DNA from: Podospora comata
Taxonomy: Eukaryota; Ascomycota; Sordariomycetes; Sordariales; Podosporaceae
NCBI GenBank assembly: GCA_017354895.1
Contig: CP071494.1
Span: 2,542,001-2,606,000 of the forward strand
DNA: 64,000 bases
Direction: 5' to 3'
Shown here: positions 55,612-64,000 of the stretch, piece by piece
Position numbering within the stretch: the first letter of the stretch is position 1
Layout of the letters: every line of letters begins with the position of its first letter
The notes under the pieces: model-generated
The model's database searches: none
Told to the model about the DNA's origin: nothing
The model's input: the letters and a program-made list of their open reading frames with translations, nothing else
Made by a program: the position numbers and the translations under genes

Positions 55612-57056
55612 TTAATAATTGTTCAAGCTAACAAACTTGCTATCTAATTCCCCAGCGAGTCGAAGAGCCTCAAGCTCCACCTCTGACTTACGGGCTAACT
55701 GCTCAAGCAGTTGCAGTAGTTGTGAAGCCAGTTCCTTATGGTGTTCATCATCAAGGAATGATTCGTCCAAAGGGCTGAACCGGGAGTCATTCTGGTAGGT
55801 TCCCAACAACCAGATCCCTGTCTCCTCTGGATTTTCCAACCAGGACTCCGGAACCCACTCCTCCCATGGACCTCTTTCCGTATCCTCGGGATGTTCTGCC
55901 TCCACAAGCTTCCACGATGGTACGCCGTAGGAATCAGCTTCAAATGGCCAATGCCACCACGCAGGCGAAATGTGCTCGCCCATGGCTTTGAGCTCGTCTT
56001 CTGAAAGGTCGGGGTGCACCGTACGAGGATGCCGAAGAAATTTCATATCTCCAATGAACGAATGGAGAATTGTTCGGTTGAGCTTAATGATTTTAGCAGT
56101 GCCGTCCTTGCATACCAACACATCGTATGGGCGCAAACTCATAGCAATTGATCTCACACCACCACCAAAGTTCGTCATTTGCGTCGGTCAGACCCTTGAG
56201 GGTGTTGAACCTGTCGAATTCGGGAAGTAGAGGAAGGCCTGCCTTGTGCTGTTTCGCCTCCCGGAGAAGCTTTGACATGGGTTTGGCGTCGGCTTTCTCC
56301 AACAGGACCATTCGGACCCATCGATACCCCGCTGGTCCAGGTAGAGCAAAGGTCCATGAGCCATGGAACCCAAGCGTAGCTCGGCCGGGTCCTAGCTGTG
56401 GCGACTTCCGAACCAGTTGGTATGCCGCGGCCTCAGCGGCATAGTCGAAATCGGCCCGAGCTGCGCAGTCTGGAGTGACTCCATCATCTGGGTATCTCAC
56501 CGCTCTCCAAACTTCAGCCTCAAGGCTAACCAGGTAGTAAGCCCCATCATAAATCCTGGCAACATACTCTCGTGGTGCTTGATCACCACGAAGTTGAACC
56601 TTTCCGACAACCACAACCGCACCGTTGTACGGCTCGTCATCCAGTGGCAGATGTCGATCCTTTCTCCTAAGCTCGGGGAGTTCCTCAGGGTAGTAACGGC
56701 CCCCGGATGACGTAGTCTGGGTCATATTTGAGACGGCCATCACTTTCTTCGTCTAAAAGCGCTGGGCGGTGGTGATGGCGATCGTCGAAAGACTGTTGTT
56801 TGGGGCTAGTGACAGTTTTTTGTAATCGTGAACTCAAAAACCCCAGAGCCTAGCGGAACAGTTTCAACTGGGGGGTTGTCAAAGACATACGATATTTGAG
56901 CGTCGAGGTGAGAAGGAAACCAGCATCGCCTTGGTAGTTGTTCCATTCCCGGGGCGATTCCCCGTAGAAGAACCCGTGCTGGAATCTAAATGGCTGCGGA
57001 GGTTCATGTGTTCTGATAGAAAGGACGTTGCCCTCCCTGTATGGGTGCATCTCCAT
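55612..57056 (-). pseudogene. Kinase-like family copy 3 (longest, frameshifted)
   Basis: Start at 57056 (MEMHPYREGNVLSIRTHEPP). The N-terminal module continues FFYGESPREWNNYQGDAGF and then changes frame to ISYVFDNPPVETVPLGSG. A second change lies at an A-run (FTITK to TVTSPKQQS), and a third at a G-run before ELPELRRKDRHLPLDDEPYNGAVVVVG. The next 200 codons are open: YVARIYDGAYYLVSLE (beta-3 Lys replaced by Arg), AYQLVRKSPQLG, LGFHGSWTFALPGPAGYRWVRMVLLEKADAKPMSKLLRE and DELWWWCEINCYEF. A fourth shift leads to VLVCKDGTAKIIKLNRTIL, where DFG is replaced by KLN, and on to WEEWVPESWLENPEETGIWLLGTYQND and a helical end. At least four shifts imply loss of function or an error-prone stretch of assembly. 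Confidence 0.75.
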
Positions 57057-58210
57057 TGTTGTCTGAGATTGGCTGAATAAAACAATGGGGATCGAGACAC
57101 CTATGCGCGGATTGAATGTTGCTGGACATTGACTTGAATTTGCTTGGTGAGCCCTGCGAGAATTGAGTAATAACCCGAGTCTGAGCCAGCAAGAAGAGGG
57201 ACCAGAGGATAGCAGTTCCTGTTGGAGTGGACAATTAAATAAGGATGATTGATTTTGAAGTAGCTTTCGGTAGGAGCTAAGATTTTAAGCTTTAAACACG
57301 CTTCAGCCAACCAAGCACATCAGAGAAAAAAGGAATGGAGGCTGCTCTTTTGGTTCAGGGCTTTGAACTAAGATGTTCCTATTATCTTTTGGGCCCTTGC
57401 TTCAAGTTGCAGTCTATTATTTTGTCCATGACCATATGCCAAGGACCTGAGAAACTGCTTGACCATCGAGTGTGAATCTTTTTTTCAACTGAACATCAGA
57501 GGGAACTCCCACAATAGCATTTGCTTCAAGACAGCTGATTTTGAGTTCAAAACGGCCGACAGAAACGGTGCAGCATACCGACCGTTATCTCAAGTAACTC
57601 TTACACAACATCCGACTGCGGTGAAGGTACTAGAAGACACAAATCCTGCCTCTCCCACATGGGAGCCGCCTCTGGCTGCATGTACACGCTGTCCTGCATA
57701 TAGGATTGGTCCATCTTGCACCATCCATCAGCACACAAACGTTGCCGTGTCACCTACCCTTTGAGCTTGCCGAACCCATATCCGCTTCGTATATACAGGC
57801 TACCCAAACATCCAGATGTTAATGTACACTATCACACCCTCATCGGAAATCGTCACCCATTCGTAACCTGTTTCTGGAGAACAATCCCGAGCGCCTGAGC
57901 CCCTGACCATTCCACGCTATCAAACATCTAACAAATTGACTTCCTGGGTAATAACCTCCTGATGCAATACGCCCCCCGCCCACTTTTAGGAAGCCTCCCT
58001 TTATGACATTTGCTTTTTAATACAGTACACGGCGGCCCATGATCAACTCCCCCAGGCCATTACAAACAACAATAAATCAAAAAATGTGTATATGGTATAT
58101 GTTCCGGTGGTCCTTTCGTATCGACGACCTCGCTGAGATCATGACATCGTGGCTACCTAACTTCATTCATATGGGGAAAAACAGAAGCACAAGCGTGCTA
58201 TCCGCTATTT
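57057..58210. other. Intergenic region
   Basis: Upstream flank of kinase-like copy 3 and 3' flank of the Sec61 gene, 1.15 kb. Short open frames here lack domains. No RNA gene is recognised. Confidence 0.45.
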
Positions 58211-59928
58211 TTAACCCATGATCATCCCCTTCATGCCGGACAGATCACCCTCCTTGGCAGCGATCTCGAAGTACCCATAAATGATGCTGGATACACAGGT
58301 TAGCATGATGTACAACTTGAAGAGTGAAGATGCGGGTAAACTTACGTAACAGCAAGAAGAGTTCCGGTACCGGAGCCGAGCGCACCCATGAGGTCGCTGG
58401 CAACAGAGAGAGCACCAATGCAGGCGCCACCGAAGGCAGCGGCAGTGGGGATAATGCGCTTGAGCTCCTTGTACATGCTCTGCTCACGGTGGCCAGCCAT
58501 AACGAGACCCTGGTCCTTGAGTTGCTTGGCAACATCGCGGGGGCTGGAGCCAGAAACCTCAATCCAGGTCTTGGAGAAGACGGCGCAGGCGGTGAGCATG
58601 TAGGCAATGTAGACGAAGGTGTGGATGGGGTCAAGCATGGCGTCCTTGAAGTTGAGGGGAGGAGACATGTAGTAGACGAGACCGGAGATGGCGGAGAGCT
58701 GCGAAGAGCCGTCCTTGGCCTCCCAGACACCGAAAAGACGGACCAGAAGGTTCTCGGAGAAGCGAGAGTAGAGCATCTGGCTGATCAGGAAGATGTTGGA
58801 GGAGAGGGCGGACTGAAGCATGATGGGCATGTTTGAGGTGTAGAACAGGCGGATGGGGTACGAGCCACGAGCACCACGCTGGCGGGACGACTTGACAGGG
58901 ATCTCGACGCGGAAGCCCTGGAGGTAGATGACAGCGGCGAAGACGAGGAGGGTGGCGAGGAGGTTCATGATGTTGGGCAGGTTCTGTCTGTAGAAAGCCT
59001 CCTGGAGAGCTCTCTGCTTGTTGGGCCAGGTCATGAGGAGGTGGAAGAGAGCGATAACGGCACCCTCGTACTCGGGACCACGGCCGGTGTTGATCGAGGT
59101 GGGGGAGAAAGCCTTCCACATGATGGACTCGCAGATGTTGGTGGCAATGAAGAGCGAGATACCGCTGCCAAGACCATAGCCCTTCTGGAGGAGCTCATCG
59201 AGGAGAATGACGATCATGCCAGCAAGAACCAGCTGAAGGATCAGGAGGAAGACAATACCGGCACCGAGATCGCTGGGAGGGCCGTAGAGACCGGTGAAGA
59301 CGTAGACGGTGGCGGTACCAACGGAGAGAATGAGGGCGAAGAGCTTCTGGGCGGTCTGGTAGAGCTCACGGTCGGACTTGAGGTCGAGGTTGACATCGAT
59401 CATGTGGGTGCCGGCAAGAAGCTGGAAGACCATGCCAGACGAGATAATGGGAGTGATACCCAATTCCATCAGTGTACCACGGTTACTCGCCATCATCATG
59501 CGCAGCCAGTATAGAGGATCGGATGTGTCTGACGAGACAATGCCGTAGAGGGGCATCTGGCTCATCACCAAGAAGATGAGCAGTGTCAAGCCAGTCCACA
59601 TCAACTTTTGGTTGAAGGGAATCTTGGTCTCTGGCTGCTGAACCTCGGGGAGGAACGGCACAAAGGGCTTGACCAGGTCGAGAAATCGTACTGCATGGCG
59701 AAGACTGGTCAGCACAACTGTCGCAAACGGGAGCTTCTCAGGTGGGAGCTGGCGATGCTAGAGGACGGAATCGGCAAAAGGAGATGCCAATTGCAAAGGC
59801 GCAAAGCTCCAAAGAGGCGGGAGAGCTGTTGTTGGGCGAGGTTGATGGCCAGCGCGAAGCTGTCGTCATGACGCGCCAGGGAAGTGGGCAGACAGGTCAG
59901 GCCAGGTCAGGTACTCACAAGAACTCAT
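58211..59928 (-). CDS. SEC61: Sec61 alpha, protein-conducting channel of the ER translocon
   Basis: Three exons (59928-59919, 59690-58346, 58286-58211) with introns of 228 and 59 nt give 476 residues. The first coding exon is only 10 nt (MSS plus one base) and joins to give [20 protein letters not shown]. All family blocks are present: [61 protein letters not shown] (plug and helix 2), [67 protein letters not shown] and [23 protein letters not shown]. The last exon ends [15 protein letters not shown]. Ten membrane helices fit. The long first intron near the start may carry transcriptional enhancers, as in other highly expressed fungal genes (inference). Confidence 0.97.
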
Positions 59929-60437
59929 GGTGGGCAGTGGGATGTGGAAATAGAAAAAAATAAATTAGTAAACCATCCAGAAGAAAAGGAAGGGCGTCAG
60001 TGAGCGACAACGACTCTTGGGGATGGCGAGTGTCGTCGGCGCAATTGGGGGAAGAAAAAAAGGAAGAAGTTGATGCTCAGCTCTGGATATGGAGCAGAGG
60101 AGGCGGCTGCGTAGAGATCTGGCTTCAAAAGTTATTCTGTGATGTGTCCAATTTCGAATGGATCCACACGTGACCCCTGGCCACCCAAAACACTGCGCAC
60201 GTCCCCCTTTCCCTGTGCAGCGACCAGCCTGCGGCCAGCTCCGACAAGACCAAGCTTTTTGCCAACGCCAAGGGTCCCCTTCTCCAATTGGCCGTTGGAG
60301 AGACATGGGGAGCCTCACATTCACTTCAAAGTGAATTTGGAGCTGGAAAAAGAAGAGAATCTCATCAAAATTATGAGCTGGCTTACCTATCCATAGTTGG
60401 CTGGTCGCACACAACAACATCCCGTCCTACCTCCCAC
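59929..60437. other. Bidirectional promoter region
   Basis: Shared region between the divergent SEC61 and MOD5 start codons, including both leaders. No discrete element is recognised with confidence. Confidence 0.5.
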
Positions 60438-62013
60438 ATGAAGTTCTTTCTGCAAACTCTGCGACTCTTCTCCATAGCATCCCGCGTGCAGATACCAGTA
60501 TCAAAAGCACCACAAATCCCCATTATCAAGAGAATGAAGCCTCTCATTATCATCTATGGGTCAACCGGCACCGGCAAGTCAGATGTAAGTGCATCTCATC
60601 TAGCCTTGGCGTCCGTTGTTGACCACTGTCCCATAATAGCTCGCCGTTGAGCTGGCCACCCGCTTCAACGGTGAGGTCATCAACGCCGATGCCATGCAAA
60701 TGTACAAAGGCCTGCCCATCATCACCAACAAGATCACACTCAAAGAGCAGAAGGGGATTCCTCATCACTTACTTGGTAACATCGAACTGGGCGAAGATCC
60801 CTGGTTCGTGACCCGCTTCAAGCAGGAAGCCACTCGTATCATCTCTGAGATCCGTTCCCGAGACAAACTTCCCATCTTAGTTGGTGGCAGCTCCTACTAC
60901 ATCGATGGCCTCCTATTTGACCAGAGACTTGTGGAGAACCAAAAGACCTCCGAAGAGGGCTGGACCTCAAACCGCGAAGAACTGGCAGCGCAGCATCCTA
61001 TCCTCAACAGCTCAGGCGAAGCTATGTGGGCAAAACTTCGCGAAGTAGATCCTGCCATGGCCGACAAATGGCACCCGAATGACGTCCGCAAGATTCGAAC
61101 CTCGCTTGAAATCTACTTTGCTACGGGCCGCACAGCATCAGAAATCTATGCAGAACAAAAAACCAAGAAACGAGCCAGATCGCCATATCAGGACCCAAGT
61201 CTTGGTGATGTTCTCATCTTTTGGCTCTATGCCCATCGCGACCCCCTAAACACTCGTCTCGACAAACGAGTGGACAAAATGGTCAAGAACGGTCTGGTAG
61301 ACGAAACTTCTGAAGTCTACGAGTACCTCCAATCTCGTCTAGCCACCGGGGAAACAGTCGATCGTTCCAAGGGAATCTGGCAGTCTATCGGATTTCGCCA
61401 GTTCGAGCCTTATCTCCAAGCTCGGAAGGAAAACCCGGATGATGAGGCCAATCTAGCAAAGTTGATGGTTGCCGGGATAGAGGATACCAAGACAGCGACA
61501 CGCCAGTATGCTAAGTACCAGCTAAGGTGGATGTCTACCAAGACCCTCACTTCTCTCCAGGAAGAGAACCTGATGGACAAGCTCTATCTCCTTGATAGCT
61601 CCAATCTCGACACCTGGCACCAGGAAGTCTTGGAAAAGGGCGTTTACATCGCCGAGAAGTTTCTTACTAGCAAGGAGTCGCTCCCTGCTCCTATCTCAAT
61701 CTCAGAGGCCGCTCGTGAGGTGCTGGCCGAGGCGCTTGAGAGGAGTAACCGAAAGGATACACCATGTCGAAAATACTGTGAGGTGTGCGAAAAGACTTTG
61801 CTGACCGAGGAACTATGGCAACAGCACATCAAGAGCACGAAACACAGCAAGGTGGTAAGAGCAAAGAGGAAGAGAGCGTTGATACCCGCCGACCGCGTTC
61901 CATCAAGGGCGCTTACGAAGGTTGATGATGATGATAGCAATTTGGAGCCAGAGACAAAAGCACAGAAGATCGAGGACGAAAATCTACAAGAACAAAATTT
62001 GGAAGGCAAATAA
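60438..62013 (+). CDS. MOD5: tRNA dimethylallyltransferase (isopentenyltransferase)
   Basis: Two exons (60438-60584 and 60640-62013) joined through a 55-nt intron give 506 residues. The P-loop IIIYGSTGTGKSD ends exactly at the intron, followed by LAVELATRFNGEVINADAMQMYKGLPIITNKIT, which holds the dimethylallyl-diphosphate and tRNA contacts. GIPHHLLGNI, ILVGGSSYYIDGLLF and SIGFRQFEPYL are further family motifs. The C-terminus has a C2H2 finger (CEVCEKTLLTEELWQQHIKSTKH) and a basic tail, as in eukaryotic members. The enzyme makes i6A37 in tRNAs reading UNN codons. The first 32 residues are Arg/Ser-rich without acidic residues and look like a mitochondrial presequence. A second Met (MKPLIII) just before the P-loop could start a cytosolic/nuclear form, as known for yeast Mod5. 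Confidence 0.94.
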
Positions 62014-62176
62014 AAATGAACTATCTACCACACATCTTTCGGGCCTCGAACCCATGCCGCAGACTTAGATGCGGGCCACACAACCAAACTTAATTTCAGG
62101 CTTTTGCAACCAATTCACCTTTGACTTCTCGACTTCTTTCCTCTCTCCTCAATCCAAATAGGTAAACTCAGCAACC

Positions 62177-62521
62177 ATGACCACCTCCAACCCACAACCT
62201 CACCCTTACAACCCCGGCACCACCCTCCACCTCCACACTCATGTCCTACCCCGCCCTTTCGGCACCATACACGCCTGCTTCTACGGCGAGCCCAAAAAGG
62301 TCTACAACAAATACAACGGCTTCAACAACTTTCCCGGCTGCCGGGATCAGATATGGGATTTCGTACTGGATGACCGCCCCGTCAAAACTACCCCCATACC
62401 CCTCGACACCATCCCATTCACCATCACCAAAACCGTCATCGGCCCCAAGCCATTCGACCTTGACAACTACCGCCAGGAAGAAGAGGAAGAAAAAAGAGAG
62501 GGAAGTTCTTCAAAACAGTGA
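62177..62521 (+). CDS. Short relative of the kinase-like family (N-terminal module only)
   Basis: A single exon of 114 residues on the opposite strand to the three decayed copies. It begins MTTSNPQPHPYNPGTTLHLH and continues HVLPRPFGTIHACFYGEPKKVYNKYNGFNNFPGC, then ILDDRPV-type and TIPFTITKTVIGPKPFDLDNY. Each block aligns with the N-terminal module of the decayed copies (HPY, PFG, FYGE, YNNYG, FTITKTVIGPK). It stops in an acidic run (EEEEEKREGSSSKQ) exactly where the others continue to the kinase-like part, and no such part follows. It is either a truncated copy or a stand-alone form of the module. The frame is open without defects. Confidence 0.6.
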   Translation: MTTSNPQPHPYNPGTTLHLHTHVLPRPFGTIHACFYGEPKKVYNKYNGFNNFPGCRDQIWDFVLDDRPVKTTPIPLDTIPFTITKTVIGPKPFDLDNYRQEEEEEKREGSSSKQ

Positions 62522-62826
62522 TAGTGACAGTATAAAGAGAGTTATAAAAAAAAAGACAAAACACAGAGGGCAACGGCCCTGCTCACAAAAAAAACTCAAA
62601 CATATTGTTCATCAAAAATCTCAATTTTCCATTCCATCGTCTGTCTGCTCATGAACCCCCAATTTTTATATACCATAAATTTTGTGTAACCAAGCAAAAG
62701 AAAAATCCTCCAAAAGCCCACCCACCAACGCAGAAACAATGGTATCATCTGCAAAGAAGAGGGCCATACATGCATGCTATATACAACCAAAAACCAAACC
62801 CAGTCTTCTTTACAAGACCAGGTATC
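62522..62826. other. Intergenic region
   Basis: Convergent 3' flanks of the short kinase-like relative and the homoaconitase gene. A-rich runs near 62550 and 62585. No gene or remnant of the kinase-like part is recognised. Confidence 0.5.
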
Positions 62827-64000
62827 TCAAGCCTCAATCTGGCTCTTAACCCATTTCTCCAACCCTCCCCTCGCAATGATCTCCTGCACATTTGGTGGGA
62901 GCTCACCCACCTTCTGGCTCCACTGCTGGCCACCCTCACCCTCGGTGACAGTGACCTTGCTCCTCCTCACATCCCACACCAACTTCCAGCCCGTCCTCCG
63001 GGTAAGCACCTTGTTACCTTCACCATCAGCCTTGAAAGTCTCCCTCAACCTCTGCACCAGCCTCGGTACCTCAACGCCCATCAGCGCATTGTTGATGCTG
63101 TTCCTGCTAAAAATGTTACCAAAGCTGCCTGAGACCACAAGCGGAATCTTCTTGGCCAGGATAGCAGTAGCAGCCTGCTCACGCGAGCTACCACAACCAA
63201 AGTTGAAACCAGAAACAAGGATATCACCCTCCTTGGCCACCTGGCCAAACTCCTTATCGTAGTTCTCCATGCAGACCTCGGCCATCTTTTCGGTGGTGAC
63301 GTTGTCTTGATAGGTGTACTTGCCGGGGTAGATACCATCAGTGTTGATGTTGTCGGCGTCGCAAAAGACAATCTCGCCCTCGATCTTCTCAGGGAAGCCA
63401 GGGAGGATCTCGGTAAAGGTCTCATCCTCGGCAGCAGACTCAGCAGCAGCAGCCTCGTCACCAGAGAACTCCTTCTCAGCACTGGCAATCATGCTGTCGG
63501 CCTGAGCGATCAGCTTGTCGAGAGCCTCCTCAATGCTCATGGCCTTGTCCTGCACCACATCTCCGTTACCCTCGCCAATGATGACCTTCTCGACACCCTC
63601 TGGCTTCTGGTACCAGCCTGGACCAGCAATCTTGCCCTTGAGGGCGCTGGCAGCAACGACTTCGGGGCTGGCAAGATAGGCCTTGGCATCGGTGGAACCC
63701 ATTCTGCCCTTGAAGTTGCGGTTGCTGGCGCTGATACCGACCTCACCGGGCTCGAGCAGACCAGTTCCGAGACCAATACAAGGGCCACAGCCAGAGGGGA
63801 GGGGCTCGGCACCAGCGGCAAGGAGCACCTGCCAATCACCCGCCTCCTCAGCAGCCGCTTGCTCCAGCGTAGAAGCAGCAGCAATGTAGAACTTGACACC
63901 CTCAGCAACCTTGGGAATAACGCCGTCCTTGGCGACTTCCCTGAAGACATTAGCGGCGGCGGCGATATCAGAGGCACGGGAGTTGGTGCAAGAAACGAGG
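62827..64000 (-). CDS. LYS4: Homoaconitase, mitochondrial, C-terminal part
   Basis: The frame is open from the window edge to the stop at 62827, giving 391 C-terminal residues. [19 protein letters not shown] carries one cysteine ligand of the [4Fe-4S] cluster, and [20 protein letters not shown] carries the other two. [12 protein letters not shown] is a substrate-contact motif. The swivelling C-terminal domain shows [72 protein letters not shown]. The [14 protein letters not shown] stretch is typical of fungal homoaconitase rather than aconitase or isopropylmalate isomerase. The enzyme acts in the alpha-aminoadipate route to lysine in mitochondria. The N-terminal half lies beyond the window. 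An Ala/Glu-rich insert joins the two domains. Confidence 0.93.
   Translation of the reverse strand, partial: LVSCTNSRASDIAAAANVFREVAKDGVIPKVAEGVKFYIAAASTLEQAAAEEAGDWQVLLAAGAEPLPSGCGPCIGLGTGLLEPGEVGISASNRNFKGRMGSTDAKAYLASPEVVAASALKGKIAGPGWYQKPEGVEKVIIGEGNGDVVQDKAMSIEEALDKLIAQADSMIASAEKEFSGDEAAAAESAAEDETFTEILPGFPEKIEGEIVFCDADNINTDGIYPGKYTYQDNVTTEKMAEVCMENYDKEFGQVAKEGDILVSGFNFGCGSSREQAATAILAKKIPLVVSGSFGNIFSRNSINNALMGVEVPRLVQRLRETFKADGEGNKVLTRRTGWKLVWDVRRSKVTVTEGEGGQQWSQKVGELPPNVQEIIARGGLEKWVKSQIEA

Noticed and set aside
51672-57056. Possibility that the three kinase-like copies are one multi-intron gene
   Set aside because: Each copy has its own N-terminal start module and C-terminal WVPxxW-type end. 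The frame breaks coincide with single-base changes at homopolymers or with stops, not with GT-AG introns of normal length.
62041-62080. tRNA-like T-arm (GGGTTCGAGGCCC on the minus strand)
   Set aside because: No matching D-arm, anticodon arm or acceptor stem could be formed around it, and the stem pairs poorly. It lies in the 3' flank of MOD5.

Overview
This is a nuclear segment of a filamentous ascomycete, most likely a Sordariomycete of the Sordariales (Podospora/Chaetomium-like). The evidence is GT-AG introns of about 50-70 nt with CTAAC/CTGAC-type branch points, single-gene transcription units on both strands, fungal-specific families (Zn2Cys6 regulator, Ctr copper transporter, DHA2 pump, pah1/Htf1-type homeobox factor), and C/G-rich coding sequence. 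No rRNA, tRNA, CRISPR array or intact transposon was seen. Protein models below were built by joining exons by eye. Family assignments come from motif recognition, not from a database search.

Layout. 0-9 kb: the 5' part of an acidic nucleolar-type protein, a predicted cell-surface protein, a Ctr copper transporter gene interrupted by an in-frame TAG, an MFS transporter and a NYN-domain nuclease-like protein with zinc fingers. 9.5-17 kb (accessory-looking): a Zn2Cys6 regulator, a DHA2 efflux pump and a secreted repeat protein with Kex2-type sites. 17.6-33.2 kb (core genes): pICln, a small coiled-coil protein, the splicing factor MFAP1, the DNA polymerase alpha B subunit, a Sec14-like lipid transfer protein, a quinone-oxidoreductase-like protein, an atypical zinc-finger protein and a P4-ATPase flippase. 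33.2-43 kb: one homeobox gene standing between gene-free stretches of about 2.8 and 5.0 kb. 43-50 kb: an adaptin-binding (Irc6/AAGAB-like) protein and a large ABCC transporter. 51.4-57 kb: three tandem decayed copies of a kinase-like family, with a short fourth relative at 62.2 kb and a 21-bp-period degenerate repeat between copies 1 and 2. 58.2-64 kb (core genes): Sec61 alpha, tRNA isopentenyltransferase and the C-terminal part of homoaconitase.

Functional themes. Sec61 (protein entry to the ER), the P4-ATPase (lipid asymmetry), the Sec14-like protein (lipid transfer), the adaptin-binding protein (clathrin adaptors) and the ABCC pump (vacuolar loading) all act in the secretory/endomembrane system, but they are dispersed and need not be co-regulated. 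The regulator/efflux-pump pair looks like a small detoxification or metabolite-export module without a biosynthetic enzyme in view. Novelty is most likely in the decayed kinase-like array, the Kex2-repeat secreted protein, the NYN/zinc-finger protein, and a recurrent switch from C-rich to G-rich coding strand within genes.
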